Assembly (NCBI GenBank): GCA_021323265.1
Contig: JAJTCO010000002.1
Coordinates: forward strand, 62,001-126,000
Source: Pseudoduganella sp.
GTDB taxonomy: Bacteria > Pseudomonadota > Gammaproteobacteria > Burkholderiales > Burkholderiaceae_D
Direction: 5' to 3'
DNA length: 64,000 bases
Shown here: in pieces, positions 16,188 through 25,838 of the stretch
Layout of the letters: each line of letters starts with the position of its first letter
How positions within the stretch are numbered: the stretch's first letter is position 1
Notes under the pieces: generated by a model
Database searches by the model: none
The model's input: the letters and a program-made list of their open reading frames with translations, nothing else
What the model was told of the DNA's origin: nothing
Made by a program: the position numbers and the translations under genes

Positions 16188-18341
16188 ATGTCTGACACCC
16201 TGTTTACCGATTTGAACCTCAGTGCCCCCATCCTCAAGGCGCTGAAGGAAGTGGGCTACGAGAGCCCGTCCCCGATCCAGGCCTCCACCATTCCCCACCT
16301 GCTGGAGAACCGCGACGTGCTGGGCACCGCGCAAACCGGCACCGGCAAGACCGCGGCCTTCGCGCTGCCGATCCTGTCGCGCATCGACATCAAGCAGGAA
16401 ACGCCGCAGGCGCTGGTGCTGGCGCCGACGCGCGAACTGGCGATCCAGGTGGCCGAAGCATTCCAGCGCTACGCCGCCCATATCCCGAAATTCCACGTGC
16501 TGCCGATCTACGGCGGCCAGTCGTACGGTCCGCAACTGCAGGCGCTGCGGCGCGGCGTGCACGTCGTGGTCGGCACTCCCGGCCGCGTCATCGACCACCT
16601 GGAAAAAGGCTCGCTCGACCTGTCCAGGCTGAAGACCCTGGTGCTGGACGAAGCCGACGAGATGCTGCGCATGGGCTTCATCGAAGATGTCGAGCGCATC
16701 CTGCAGGAAACCCCTGACACGCGCCAGACCGCCCTGTTCTCGGCCACCATGCCGGCCCAGGTCAAGCGCATCGCCACCACCTACCTGAACAACCCGGCGG
16801 AAGTGATGGTGGCGGCCAAGACCACCACCAACACCAATATCCGCCAGCGCTACTGGCTGGTGTCGGGCATGCACAAGCTGGACGCCCTGACCCGCATCCT
16901 GGAAGCGGAGCCGTTCGACGGCATGATCATCTTCTCGCGCACCAAGATCGGCACCGAAGAGCTGGCGGAGCGCCTGCAGGCGCGCGGCTTCTCGGCCGGC
17001 GCCATCAACGGCGACATGCAGCAGGCGGCGCGCGAGCGCATGATCAGCCAGCTCAAGGACGGCAAGATCGACATCCTGGTCGCCACCGACGTGGCCGCGC
17101 GCGGCCTGGACGTGGAACGCATCAGCCACGTGGTCAACTACGATGTGCCGTACGACCCGGAAAGCTACACCCACCGCATTGGCCGCACCGGCCGCGCCGG
17201 CCGCAGCGGCGAGGCGATCCTGTTCATCACGCCGCGCGAGCGCAACCTGCTCAAGCTGATCGAGCGCACCACGCGCCAGCCGGTCACCCCGATGACCTTG
17301 CCGACCATCCAGGCCGTCAACGACGTGCGCGTGCAGCGCTTCAAGGACCAGATCACCGACACCCTGGCGCAGGAAGGCCTGGCCTTCTTCGAGAACCTGG
17401 TGCGCGACTACGAGTCGGAATACAACATCCCGGCAGTGGAAGTGGCTGCGGCGCTGGCCATGATGGCCTGCGGCGGCAAGCCGCTGCTGATCGACAAGTC
17501 GCGCGAAAAGGGCTGGCACGAAGACGGCCCGGCGCGCCCGGAACGCGAAGGCCGCGAGCCGCGCGAGCCGCGCGAAGCGCGCGAGGCGCGCCCGAAGAAG
17601 GAGCGCATCGTGCGCGAACCGGAGCAGGGCATGGCGACCTACCGCGTGGAAGTGGGCTACCAGCACGGCGTCAAGCCGGGCAACATCGTGGGCGCCATCG
17701 CCAACGAGGGCGGCATCGACTCCAAGTTCATCGGCCGCATCGAGATTTACGACGACTACTCGTTGCTGGACATGCCGGCCGACCTGCTGCCGGGCGACCT
17801 GGACGCGATTGCCGCGCTGCGCGTCGCCGGCCAGCCGCTGCGCATCCACCGCGACGGCGAAGCGGCACCGGCCGCGCCAGCGGCCAAGGCGCCACGCGCC
17901 GCCAAGCCGGAGCGCAGCGAAAAGCCCGAACGCGCCGCGCCGCCGCTGTCCTCGCGCGAGGATGACGACGAACCGATGTTCGAAGAAGCGCCCAAGCGCA
18001 AGAAGAAGGACAAGGCCGGCGCCGAAGGCGGCCCAGCTCCGCTGCCGCTGCGTCCCTACCGCGTGGAAGTGGGCACCCAGGACGGCATCAACGCCGGTAA
18101 CCTGGTCGGCGCCATCTCCAACGAAAGCGGCCTCGAATCGCGCTACATCGGCCGCATCGAGATCCTGGAAGACCATGCCTTCATCGAAATGCCGGAAGGC
18201 ATGCCGGACGACATCTTCAAGCACCTGCGCAAGGTATGGGTCGGCGGCAAGCAGCTGAAAATGTCGCTGGTCGACACCATGCCCCCGATGACCGGCAAAC
18301 ACACCCCGCCGAAGAAGCCTACCAGCAAACCCAAACGCTGA
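16188..18341 (+). CDS. deaD: DEAD-box RNA helicase with two DbpA-like RNA-binding domains
   Basis: A 717-residue ATP-dependent RNA helicase of the DeaD/CsdA type, which unwinds structured RNA and helps ribosome assembly and cold growth. All core motifs are present: Q motif (SPIQAS), AQTGTGKT, PTREL, TPGR, DEAD, SAT, ARGLD and HRIGRTGR. After a charged Arg/Glu linker come two related RNA-binding domains, each starting YRVEVG: about 484-550 and about 624-695, separated by an alanine/lysine/glutamate-rich spacer. Standard DeaD and DbpA proteins carry one such domain, so the tandem copy is notable. The start has only a weak upstream GAG. A hairpin terminator follows the stop. Confidence 0.9.
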   Translation: MSDTLFTDLNLSAPILKALKEVGYESPSPIQASTIPHLLENRDVLGTAQTGTGKTAAFALPILSRIDIKQETPQALVLAPTRELAIQVAEAFQRYAAHIPKFHVLPIYGGQSYGPQLQALRRGVHVVVGTPGRVIDHLEKGSLDLSRLKTLVLDEADEMLRMGFIEDVERILQETPDTRQTALFSATMPAQVKRIATTYLNNPAEVMVAAKTTTNTNIRQRYWLVSGMHKLDALTRILEAEPFDGMIIFSRTKIGTEELAERLQARGFSAGAINGDMQQAARERMISQLKDGKIDILVATDVAARGLDVERISHVVNYDVPYDPESYTHRIGRTGRAGRSGEAILFITPRERNLLKLIERTTRQPVTPMTLPTIQAVNDVRVQRFKDQITDTLAQEGLAFFENLVRDYESEYNIPAVEVAAALAMMACGGKPLLIDKSREKGWHEDGPARPEREGREPREPREAREARPKKERIVREPEQGMATYRVEVGYQHGVKPGNIVGAIANEGGIDSKFIGRIEIYDDYSLLDMPADLLPGDLDAIAALRVAGQPLRIHRDGEAAPAAPAAKAPRAAKPERSEKPERAAPPLSSREDDDEPMFEEAPKRKKKDKAGAEGGPAPLPLRPYRVEVGTQDGINAGNLVGAISNESGLESRYIGRIEILEDHAFIEMPEGMPDDIFKHLRKVWVGGKQLKMSLVDTMPPMTGKHTPPKKPTSKPKR

Positions 18342-18357
18342 CCCGGCCCCCGAGCAG

Positions 18358-18388
18358 CCGGTGTCGGACCCCGAGGGGCCGACACCGG
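18358..18388 (+). terminator. Hairpin terminator after the helicase gene
   Basis: A 10-bp perfect stem (CCGGTGTCGG, 18358-18367, with CCGACACCGG, 18379-18388) has inner CCCC/GGGG pairing in its loop. The T-tract after it is broken (TTTACCGGTTT), so termination may be partial. Confidence 0.6.
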
Positions 18389-18436
18389 TTTACCGGTTTA
18401 CAATGCGGATTCACCCGAACCCCGCAAAGGAAACGC

Positions 18437-19297
18437 ATGCTCGCATCGCCCGCCGCCGCCATGGTGACCAAACCGATGGACCTGCAGGACTACCTCGCGC
18501 TGCAGGGCCCCGCGCCCGACAAGCGCATCGCCTACGGCACCGCCCCCAGCCAGTTCGTCGAGCTGTTCAAGCCCGCCGGCCCCGGCCCGCACCCGGTCGT
18601 GGTGCTGATCCACGGCGGCTGCTGGACTGTGCAATTTGGCGGCATCGAACAGATGCGCAACATGGCCGGCGCCCTGACCCGGCAAGGCATCGCCGTCTGG
18701 AACGTCGAGTACCGCCGCTATGACGAAGCCGGCGGCGGCTACCCCGGCATGTACCAGGACGTGGCCACCGCCGTCGACCTGCTTCGGCACGAAGCGAACA
18801 CCAGCGCACTCGACCTGCAGCGCGTGGTCGCGGTCGGCCACTCGGCCGGCGGCCACCTTGCGCAATGGGCCGTCTCGCGCCACAAGCTGCCCGAGTGGAG
18901 CCCCGCATGGGCGCCGCAGCCGCTGCCCATCAAGACCGTGATCAGCCTGGGCGGCCTGGCCGACCTGCGCAACGAAGCGGAGCTGATCCGCCGCACCTGC
19001 GAGCGCGATACCGTGCAACTGGCCGGCCTGCCAAGCGCCACGCGCCCCGACGTCTTCGCCGACACGTCGCCCGCCGAAATGCTGCCTGCCGGCGTGCACA
19101 CCATCCTGATCCACGGCGAGCACGACGACATCTCGCCCACCGTCACCGGCCATAACTACGCCCGCCGCGCCAAAGCCGCCGGCGACAGCGCCGAAGTGCT
19201 GGTCCTGCCAGGCGGCAGCCACTACGACGAAGTCTCGGCCGATTCCAGGGCCTGGGCCATCGTCAACGTCGAAATTCTCAAGGCGCTCGGGTATTGA
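18437..19297 (+). CDS. Alpha/beta hydrolase (esterase / kynurenine-formamidase-like)
   Basis: A 286-residue serine hydrolase. The oxyanion motif is HGGCW, the nucleophile elbow GHSAGG, and the acid and base are likely in HGEHDDISP and PGGSHYDEV. This layout matches the BD-FAE/arylformamidase-like esterases. No tryptophan-catabolism genes are nearby, so kynurenine formamidase is only one option. AAAGGAAAC lies before the ATG at 18437. It is transcribed with the S41 peptidase gene, which starts 66 bases later. Confidence 0.85.
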   Translation: MLASPAAAMVTKPMDLQDYLALQGPAPDKRIAYGTAPSQFVELFKPAGPGPHPVVVLIHGGCWTVQFGGIEQMRNMAGALTRQGIAVWNVEYRRYDEAGGGYPGMYQDVATAVDLLRHEANTSALDLQRVVAVGHSAGGHLAQWAVSRHKLPEWSPAWAPQPLPIKTVISLGGLADLRNEAELIRRTCERDTVQLAGLPSATRPDVFADTSPAEMLPAGVHTILIHGEHDDISPTVTGHNYARRAKAAGDSAEVLVLPGGSHYDEVSADSRAWAIVNVEILKALGY

Positions 19298-19363
19298 CTT
19301 GAGATTTTGCCAATTGTCTTCACATGGAAGCCTTGGATTCGAACTAAGCGCTTAGGAATCAAT

Positions 19364-20455
19364 ATGAAGATGTTGCAGGCATTCGCGGCCATGGTGGTCG
19401 CTTCGACCTTGGCTTGTCCTCCCGCTTCTGCGCAGATGCCGGACACTGCCGGCCCGGCCGACATGCGTATAACGGCTGCGCACCGCCAGCAGTTGATCGA
19501 CCATCTAGCCAAGGAAGTCGGCAGCAGTTATGTCTTTCCGGACATCGCCGACAAGGTCGCGGCATCGCTGCGGGCGCAGCACCAGCGCGGTGCCTACGAA
19601 AGCATTCAAAGTGCACAGCAGCTATCCGAAGTCCTGACGAAGGAAATGCAAACCACGTCCAATGACAGGCATTTGCGCGTGATGTACAGCGCGAAGATTC
19701 TCCCCGCACGTAAGCCGAACACCGAGCCCACGCCCGGTGACGCCGCCAGCCGGCTCGCGATGCTGCGGTCCGACAACTTCGGCGTCGAGAGGATCGAGCG
19801 CCTGCCGTTTAACATCGGCTACCTGGAACTGACCATGTTCGCGCCGGCGAAGGATGCCGCCGAGACGATTGCCGCCGCCATGACTGTACTTGCACATACC
19901 GACGCGCTGATTATCGACCTCCGCAACAACCTTGGCGGCGACGCTGCCACTTCAGCACTGCTGGCAAGCTACCTGTTCGACAAGCGCACGCATTTGAATG
20001 ACTTCCATTATCGGGAAGGCAACCGCATCGAGCAGCGCTGGACTTCGGATGTGGTGCCTGGCCTGCGCTATGGCCAGAAAAAGGAAGTGTACATCCTCAC
20101 CAGTAAGGAGACGTTCTCCTCGGGCGAGGATTTTACGTACGCGCTCAAGAACCTCAAGCGTGCCACAGTCGTTGGCGAGACCACCGGCGGCGGCGCCAAC
20201 GCCGGGGACGATCTGCGCCTGCTGCCGAACTTTTCCGCATTCGTGCCACTGAGCCGCCTGGTGAGCCCGATCACCGGCAGCAATTGGGATGGCGTCGGCG
20301 TGGCGCCCGATGTCAGCGTGCCTGCGGCCGATGCCATGAGTGCTGCGCAGGTAGCGATCCTGAAGAAGATGGCGGCATCCGAGGGCAATACCGACAGGCG
20401 CGATCGCCTGCAGGATCGGATTGCGGTACTTAGCGCCGCTCGGACGGGTACTTGA
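19364..20455 (+). CDS. S41 family peptidase, secreted
   Basis: A 363-residue exported serine protease-like protein related to the tail-specific and IRBP-like S41 group. A signal peptide ends at PPASA. An N-terminal helical domain (HRQQLIDHLAKEVGSSYVFPDIADKVAASL) is typical of the IRBP-like branch. The catalytic block is TFSSGEDF (S252/S253) with GETTGGGAN downstream and LIIDLRNNLGGD upstream. AGGAAT precedes the ATG at 19364; an upstream in-frame ATG at 19307 would bury the signal peptide. Codon use looks slightly less GC-rich than its neighbours. A perfect palindrome (CTAAGCGCTTAG, 19344-19355) sits just before the ribosome site. Confidence 0.85.
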   Translation: MKMLQAFAAMVVASTLACPPASAQMPDTAGPADMRITAAHRQQLIDHLAKEVGSSYVFPDIADKVAASLRAQHQRGAYESIQSAQQLSEVLTKEMQTTSNDRHLRVMYSAKILPARKPNTEPTPGDAASRLAMLRSDNFGVERIERLPFNIGYLELTMFAPAKDAAETIAAAMTVLAHTDALIIDLRNNLGGDAATSALLASYLFDKRTHLNDFHYREGNRIEQRWTSDVVPGLRYGQKKEVYILTSKETFSSGEDFTYALKNLKRATVVGETTGGGANAGDDLRLLPNFSAFVPLSRLVSPITGSNWDGVGVAPDVSVPAADAMSAAQVAILKKMAASEGNTDRRDRLQDRIAVLSAARTGT

Positions 20456-20759
20456 CCGCGTTGAGCGCGATCTTTTCCAGCGCGGCGGCGTGCAGGTCGA
20501 CGCCGAGCTTGTCGGCGATCTGCACCAGGTAGAGCAGGACGTCGGCCAGCTCGTGGCGGATGGCTGCCTGCTGGCCTTCGGCCAGTTCGGCCGGGCGGCC
20601 GGTCGGCAGCCATTGGAAATGTTCGGCCAGTTCGGCCACTTCCACCGACAGCGCCATGGCCAGGTTCTTGGGCGTGTGGTACTGCTCCCAGTCGCGCGCG
20701 GCGGCAAAGGCGCGCGTGCGCTCGCGCAGGTCGGCCAGCGAGTCGGGACGGTCGCTCAT
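20430..20759 (-). CDS. MazG-like nucleotide pyrophosphohydrolase
   Basis: A 109-residue all-alpha NTP pyrophosphohydrolase of the dCTPase/RS21-C6 type, which hydrolyses non-canonical or excess nucleoside triphosphates to monophosphates. The magnesium-binding acidic pattern is in the helix pair EVAELAEHFQW and ELADVLLYL. The start MSDRPDSLADLRERTRAFAAARDW is typical. Its ATG overlaps the stop of the upstream GNAT gene as ATGA, showing translational coupling. The 3' ends of this gene and the S41 gene overlap by 26 bp. Confidence 0.85.
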   Translation of the reverse strand: MSDRPDSLADLRERTRAFAAARDWEQYHTPKNLAMALSVEVAELAEHFQWLPTGRPAELAEGQQAAIRHELADVLLYLVQIADKLGVDLHAAALEKIALNAVKYPSERR

Positions 20760-21208
20760 GCGGCGACCTTCTCCATGAACACGCTCAGCGGATCGTCGCG
20801 GTAGTCTCCATACGGGCCGCGCACGGCGTAGCCCAGGCGCTGGTACAGGCCGATGGCTTCCGGCTGCGAAGGGCCGGTCTCCAGCATGAAGCGACGGCAG
20901 CCGCGCCGCATCGCCTCCGCTTCCAGCATGCCGAGCAGGCGCTGCGCCACGCCCTGGCCGCGCGCGGCAGGGTGCACGAACATGCGTTTGACTTCGCCGA
21001 ATTCCGGTGTCACCACCATGGCGCCGCAGCCGACCGCCGCGCCTTGCGCATCGCGCGCCACGGCAAACAGCACGTTGGGCTGCAGCAGGGAATTCATGTC
21101 GAGCGCGTACACGCTCTCCGGGGGATACAGCGACAACTGGTAGGCATCGAGCAGGTCGATCAGCGCCACCACGTCGGGCTGGTTGGGGGATTCGAGTTGG
21201 ATGTCCAT
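20756..21208 (-). CDS. GNAT family N-acetyltransferase
   Basis: A 150-residue acetyltransferase with the textbook CoA-binding segment VHPAARGQGVAQRLLGMLE and the end LETGPSQPEAIGLYQRLGY. The EVKRMFV strand before the loop is common in amino-acid or small-molecule N-acetyltransferases. It is coupled through ATGA to the MazG-like gene, which suggests a shared housecleaning or detoxification role, but the substrate is unknown. It is divergent from the aminopeptidase gene. Confidence 0.87.
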   Translation of the reverse strand: MDIQLESPNQPDVVALIDLLDAYQLSLYPPESVYALDMNSLLQPNVLFAVARDAQGAAVGCGAMVVTPEFGEVKRMFVHPAARGQGVAQRLLGMLEAEAMRRGCRRFMLETGPSQPEAIGLYQRLGYAVRGPYGDYRDDPLSVFMEKVAA

Positions 21209-21278
21209 CCCGCAATGGTATCATCCCAGCGCCACCTGACCGGGGCCGGTCCGGGGCGAGACAAGTATAAGGATAACC

Positions 21279-23942
21279 ATGAAATCGTTCGTCCCTCACG
21301 CCATCGCACTGGCCGTCAGTGCGCTCGTCGCCACCAGCGGCATGGCAGCAGACAGCGGCGCGCCAACCGCCCGCGCCGAAAACCCCTTCCTGAGCCAGAC
21401 CGACGCCGCCGCCCGATCGGCGCGCGTGTCGAACGTGGCCTATGTGCTGGATTTCGCGCTGAGCGGCAAGGAGAGCTTCAGCAACACCAGCACCGTGACC
21501 TTCGACCTGAAGGACAACGCCCAGCCCCTGACCATTGACCTGAACAAGGCAACCGTCAAGCGCCTGGTCGTCAACGGCAAGGCAGTGGCCGCGCCGCAAT
21601 ACAACAACTGGTTCATCACGCTGGCAGGCGCCGACCTGCGCGCCGGCCGCAACACGGTGACGGTGGAATTCGAGCGCCCGCACAGCACCAATGGCGAGGG
21701 CCTGCACCGCATGGTCGACCCGGTCGATGGCCGCGTCTACACCTACTCGCACTTCGAGCCGGCCGCGGCGCACCAGATGTTCGCCCTGTTCGACCAGCCC
21801 GATCTGAAGGCGACCTACCAGGTCAACGTCACCGCGCCTGCCGACTGGATCGTGGTGTCCACCGCGCGCGAATCGAAAGTCGAGGACGCGGCGGGCCAGG
21901 CGGGCATGAAGCGCTGGACCTTCCCGGTGTCGAAAATCCTCAGCCCGTACAATTTCTCGCTGCACGCCGGCCCGTACAAGGTGTGGGAGGACACGAAGAG
22001 CGCAAAGTACCCGATGCGCCTGTTCGCGCGCCAGTCGGTGGCAGCCCAGGTCGACCCGGCCATCTGGTTCGAATACACGCGCCAGGGCCTGGCCTGGTTC
22101 GACGACTACTTCGGCATCCCTTACCAGTACGGCAAGTACGACCAGTTGCTGGTGCCGGACTTCCTGTACGGCGCAATGGAGAATGCGGGTGCGGTGACCT
22201 TCGCCGAACACTCCTTCCTGCACAAGGACAAGATGACCAGCGCCCAGAAGCACGACCTGGCCAGCGTCATCATGCACGAAATGGCGCACCAGTGGTTCGG
22301 CGACCTGGTCACCATGGAATGGTGGAACGGGCTGTGGCTCAACGAAAGCTTCGCGTCCTTCATGGGCACCCTGGCCACGGCCGAAGCGACCGAGTTCAAG
22401 GACTCGGCCTGGCAGTACTTCTACTCGCAGGGCAAGTCGGCCGCCTACGTGATGGACCAGCGCGTCACCACGCACCCGATCGAAACCCCAGTGCCGTCGA
22501 CCGCCAACGCCTTCGACAACATCGACGCCATCACCTATTCCAAGGGCGCTTCCACCCTGAAGCAGCTGCGCCACCTGCTGGGCGAGGAAACCTTCCGCAA
22601 GGGCGTGCACAACTACCTGGTCAAGTACCAGTGGAAGAACGCCAAGCTGGATGACTTCATCGGCAGCCTGGCCGCCGCCGCCGGGCGCGACCTGGGCCAG
22701 TGGACCCAGGACTGGCTGTACCAGCCGGGCGTAAACACCATTTCCGCCAACTACAGCTGCAAGGCGGGCAGGATCGACACCTTCAGCCTGCAGCAAAGCG
22801 CCGTGGCGCAGTTCCCGACCCTGCGCGAGCAGCGCGTGCAGCTGGCCCTGATGCAGAAGAAGGGCAAGCAGCTGGCCGTGGCCAAGGTGCTGCCGGTCAC
22901 CTACAAGGGCGCCGTCACGCAGGTGCCGGAACTGAAGGGCGCCGCCTGCCCGGACCTGGTCTACCCGAACTACCAGGACTGGGGCTTCGTCAAGGCCAAG
23001 CTGGACGCGCGCTCCTTCGCCACTGCGCGCAAGGACGTGAGCAAGGTGGAAGACAAGCTGCTGCGCACCATGCTGTGGCACAGCATGTGGGACAACGTGC
23101 GCGACGGCGCGCTGCCGCTCAACGAGTTCCTCGACACGGTGCTGATCAACGCGCCGCTGGAAAAGGACTATGTGCTGCTGGGCGACGTGCTGGGCAAGAC
23201 CGCCCAGTCGATCCGCTACCTGCGCACCATGTCGCCTGATGGCGCCTATCCGCGCGAGGTGACCGGCCGCCTGGAGAAGATGGCATGGGCGCAGGCCAAG
23301 GCCGGCAAGGGCGACTTTCAGCGCCGCTGGTTCTCCGCCTACCTGGGCGCCGCCGGCAGCAAGGCGTCGCTCGACCGCATCGCCGCCATGCTGGACGGCC
23401 GCGAGAAGCTGCCGGGCCTGGCCCTGAGCCAGGACGTGCGCTGGGACATGATCGGCATCCTGAACCGCCGTGCCTACCCGGGCGCGGAGGCGCGCATCGT
23501 TGCCGAACAGGCCAGGGACAAGTCCGACAGCGGCGAACTGGCCGTGGTGGCGGCGCAGGCTGCGCGTCCTGACGCCAAGGTGAAGCAGGAGTGGCTGGCC
23601 AAGATCGGCGACACGCAGACCAAGTTGCCGTTCTCGCGCATCCGCGCGGCGATGCATGCGCTGTATCCGTCGTCGCAGGTGGCGCTCAACGAAGAGAGCG
23701 CCGCGGCGCGCCTGGCCCAGCTGCCGCAGCTGGACAAGACGGCCGGCCCGGTCTTCATGCGCGACTACGCAGGCGCCATGATCCCGGCCACCTGCACGCC
23801 GGCCAGCGTGCAGCGCCTGGCCGACGCGGCGGCGGCCAATCCGGGCCTGAGCGCCGGCACCCGCCGCGCACTGCTGGTGGCGCACCAGGAAGACCAGCGC
23901 TGCGTGGCCATGCGCCAGGCGCTGAGCGTGCCGCTGGACTAA
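21279..23942 (+). CDS. pepN: M1 family aminopeptidase (PepN/ERAP-like), exported
   Basis: An 887-residue zinc aminopeptidase with a signal peptide (MKSFVPHAIALAVSALVATSGMA), so probably periplasmic. The exopeptidase motif GAMEN is at 298-302 and the zinc site HEMAHQW at 333-339, with the third ligand in NESF about 18 residues on. The four-domain M1 plan is complete, including the helical ERAP1-like C-terminus (about 530-880). Compared with cytoplasmic E. coli PepN, the signal peptide is the main difference. The ATG follows an AAGGAT site. It is convergent with the GGDEF-EAL gene behind it. Confidence 0.9.
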   Translation: MKSFVPHAIALAVSALVATSGMAADSGAPTARAENPFLSQTDAAARSARVSNVAYVLDFALSGKESFSNTSTVTFDLKDNAQPLTIDLNKATVKRLVVNGKAVAAPQYNNWFITLAGADLRAGRNTVTVEFERPHSTNGEGLHRMVDPVDGRVYTYSHFEPAAAHQMFALFDQPDLKATYQVNVTAPADWIVVSTARESKVEDAAGQAGMKRWTFPVSKILSPYNFSLHAGPYKVWEDTKSAKYPMRLFARQSVAAQVDPAIWFEYTRQGLAWFDDYFGIPYQYGKYDQLLVPDFLYGAMENAGAVTFAEHSFLHKDKMTSAQKHDLASVIMHEMAHQWFGDLVTMEWWNGLWLNESFASFMGTLATAEATEFKDSAWQYFYSQGKSAAYVMDQRVTTHPIETPVPSTANAFDNIDAITYSKGASTLKQLRHLLGEETFRKGVHNYLVKYQWKNAKLDDFIGSLAAAAGRDLGQWTQDWLYQPGVNTISANYSCKAGRIDTFSLQQSAVAQFPTLREQRVQLALMQKKGKQLAVAKVLPVTYKGAVTQVPELKGAACPDLVYPNYQDWGFVKAKLDARSFATARKDVSKVEDKLLRTMLWHSMWDNVRDGALPLNEFLDTVLINAPLEKDYVLLGDVLGKTAQSIRYLRTMSPDGAYPREVTGRLEKMAWAQAKAGKGDFQRRWFSAYLGAAGSKASLDRIAAMLDGREKLPGLALSQDVRWDMIGILNRRAYPGAEARIVAEQARDKSDSGELAVVAAQAARPDAKVKQEWLAKIGDTQTKLPFSRIRAAMHALYPSSQVALNEESAAARLAQLPQLDKTAGPVFMRDYAGAMIPATCTPASVQRLADAAAANPGLSAGTRRALLVAHQEDQRCVAMRQALSVPLD

Positions 23943-23957
23943 GCGCGCGACAACGGG

Positions 23958-25838
23958 TTACGCCGGGCTGGTGCCCGGCGTCCTGCCCGCCAAGGCGGCC
24001 TGCGCGACAAGCAGGTCGAGCAGCGCCGGCAACGGCGCCGGCCGGCCCAGCAGGTAGCCTTGCAGCGCATGGCAGCCGTGGGCCGCCAGGAAGTCGGCCT
24101 GGGCCTGCGTTTCCACCCCTTCCGCCACCACGCGCATTCCCATGTGGCTGGCCATGGCCAGGATGGCCTGCACGATCACCACGTCATTGGCGTCGTCCGG
24201 CATGTCCATGATGAAGCTGCGGTCGATCTTCAGTTCATACAGCGGCATGCGCTTCAAATAGGCCAGGCTGGAATACCCCGTGCCGAAATCGTCGATCGAG
24301 AAGCGCACACCCATCGCCGCCAGCTCGTTCATGCGCGCCACAGTTTCCTCCAGCTTCTCCACCAGCAGGCCTTCCGTCACTTCCAGGATCAGCAGCGCAG
24401 GCTCGACGCCGTGTTCCTGCAGCGTGCCGCGCACCTGCTGCACGAAGTCGGCCTGGCGGAACTGGTCGGGCGAGACGTTCACCGACAGCGGCAGCGAGAG
24501 GCCAAGCGTGGACATGCGCTGCTGCGCCAGGCAGGCCTGGCGCAAGGCCCACATCCCGAGCGGCACGATCAGGCCGGCTTCCTCGGCCAGCGGGATGAAG
24601 GTGGCGGGCGACACCATGCTGCCGTCGTCGCGTTCCCAGCGCATCAGCAGTTCGGCCCCGTGCAGCCGGCCCTGGCAGTCGAACTGCGGCTGGTAGACCA
24701 TGTGCAAGCGCTCCTGTTCGATCGCCTGCGCCAGCTCGCGCTCGAGCGTCAGGCGCCGTTCGACTTCGGCCTGCATGGTCGCTTCGAAATAGGCAATGCC
24801 GTTGCGGCCGGCACCCTTGGCGCGGTACATCGCGGTATCGGCCTCGCGTAGCAGGTCGTCGGCGCTCTGGCCGAACTTGGGCAGCAGCGTGACGCCGATG
24901 CTGGCCGAGCAGGCATACCATTGGCCGCCGATCTCGAAATCCCTGGCCAGGGCCGCGCGCACCTTCTGCGCCACCAGCTGCGCGGCATTACCCGCCGCCG
25001 CCAGGTCGGGCGCCAGGTGCGCCAGCAGGACCACGAACTCGTCGCCGCCGATGCGCGCCACGGTGTCGCTCTTGCGCACCAGCTGGGACAGGCGCTCTCC
25101 CGCCAGCTTCAGCAGGGTGTCGCCGGTGGCGTGGCCGCGCGCGTCGTTGATGGTCTTGAAGCGGTCCAGGTCGACGAACATCACGGCGCTAAACACCTGC
25201 TCGCGCTCGGAGCTGGCCAGCAGGCCTCCCAGGCGGTCCAGCAGCAGGCGGCGGTTCGGCAGGCCGGTCAGGGGATCGTAGAAGGCCAGCTGCTCGCCCT
25301 CGGCCAGCGAGCGCGCCAGGTGGCGCAGCAGCACGCCGCAGCTGAAGGTGAGGATGCCGGCGATGAACAGGTAGTTGAGGGCCACGATGGCGGCACGCAG
25401 CGCGGGATCGTCGGACATGCCGATGGCCGCCGGGTCGGGCTGCGGCGCAAAGCCGGTCAGCACGATGGCCACGGCGCCGGCCAGCAGCAGCCAGATGGCA
25501 GGCTTGAGCCCGATCAGCAGGGCCGCCAGGCAGGGCACCAGCAGCACGTAGACGTGCGCCACGGGACCGACCTGCAGCATCAGCGCCACGCCCACTGCAA
25601 AGGCGATCAGCAGGAACTGCAGGGCGCGCGCCGGGTAGGACATGCGCCGCTCCAGCCGCCACAGCATGGCCAGCCAGCCCAGCGCGAACACGTCCACCAC
25701 CGCCACGCCCCACATCTCCTCGCGCGCCGACTGGACGATGTTGGGCACCGCGGTGCACAGGCCAAGAACCAGGACGACCTGCACCAGGCGGGCGAAAATG
25801 GCTTCGCGCCAGTGGGTGATCTGATCCGGGGATGCCAT
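23958..25838 (-). CDS. Integral membrane GGDEF-EAL protein
   Basis: A 626-residue cyclic-di-GMP enzyme. The N-terminal 180 residues form several hydrophobic helices (MASE-like; for example VQVVLVLGLCTAVPNIV, ALQFLLIAFAVGVALML, AALLIGLKPAIWLLLAGAVAIVL). The GGDEF domain is intact (264-268) with an RxxD site (RKSD, 255-258). The EAL signature reads ELL (E396), but the catalytic glutamates, DDFGTGYSSL, LKIDRSF and AEGVET are all kept, so phosphodiesterase activity is likely. The ATG at 25838 follows AAAGGA. It is divergent from the CsgG-like lipoprotein, an intriguing pairing because curli-type secretion and cyclic-di-GMP are often linked. Confidence 0.9.
   Translation of the reverse strand: MASPDQITHWREAIFARLVQVVLVLGLCTAVPNIVQSAREEMWGVAVVDVFALGWLAMLWRLERRMSYPARALQFLLIAFAVGVALMLQVGPVAHVYVLLVPCLAALLIGLKPAIWLLLAGAVAIVLTGFAPQPDPAAIGMSDDPALRAAIVALNYLFIAGILTFSCGVLLRHLARSLAEGEQLAFYDPLTGLPNRRLLLDRLGGLLASSEREQVFSAVMFVDLDRFKTINDARGHATGDTLLKLAGERLSQLVRKSDTVARIGGDEFVVLLAHLAPDLAAAGNAAQLVAQKVRAALARDFEIGGQWYACSASIGVTLLPKFGQSADDLLREADTAMYRAKGAGRNGIAYFEATMQAEVERRLTLERELAQAIEQERLHMVYQPQFDCQGRLHGAELLMRWERDDGSMVSPATFIPLAEEAGLIVPLGMWALRQACLAQQRMSTLGLSLPLSVNVSPDQFRQADFVQQVRGTLQEHGVEPALLILEVTEGLLVEKLEETVARMNELAAMGVRFSIDDFGTGYSSLAYLKRMPLYELKIDRSFIMDMPDDANDVVIVQAILAMASHMGMRVVAEGVETQAQADFLAAHGCHALQGYLLGRPAPLPALLDLLVAQAALAGRTPGTSPA

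Noticed and set aside
19330..19350. GGATTCGAACT near 19336 resembles the reverse of a tRNA T-arm, hinting at an integration scar.
   Set aside because: The stem has a mismatch, no other tRNA parts are next to it, and no integrase or flanking repeat is found.
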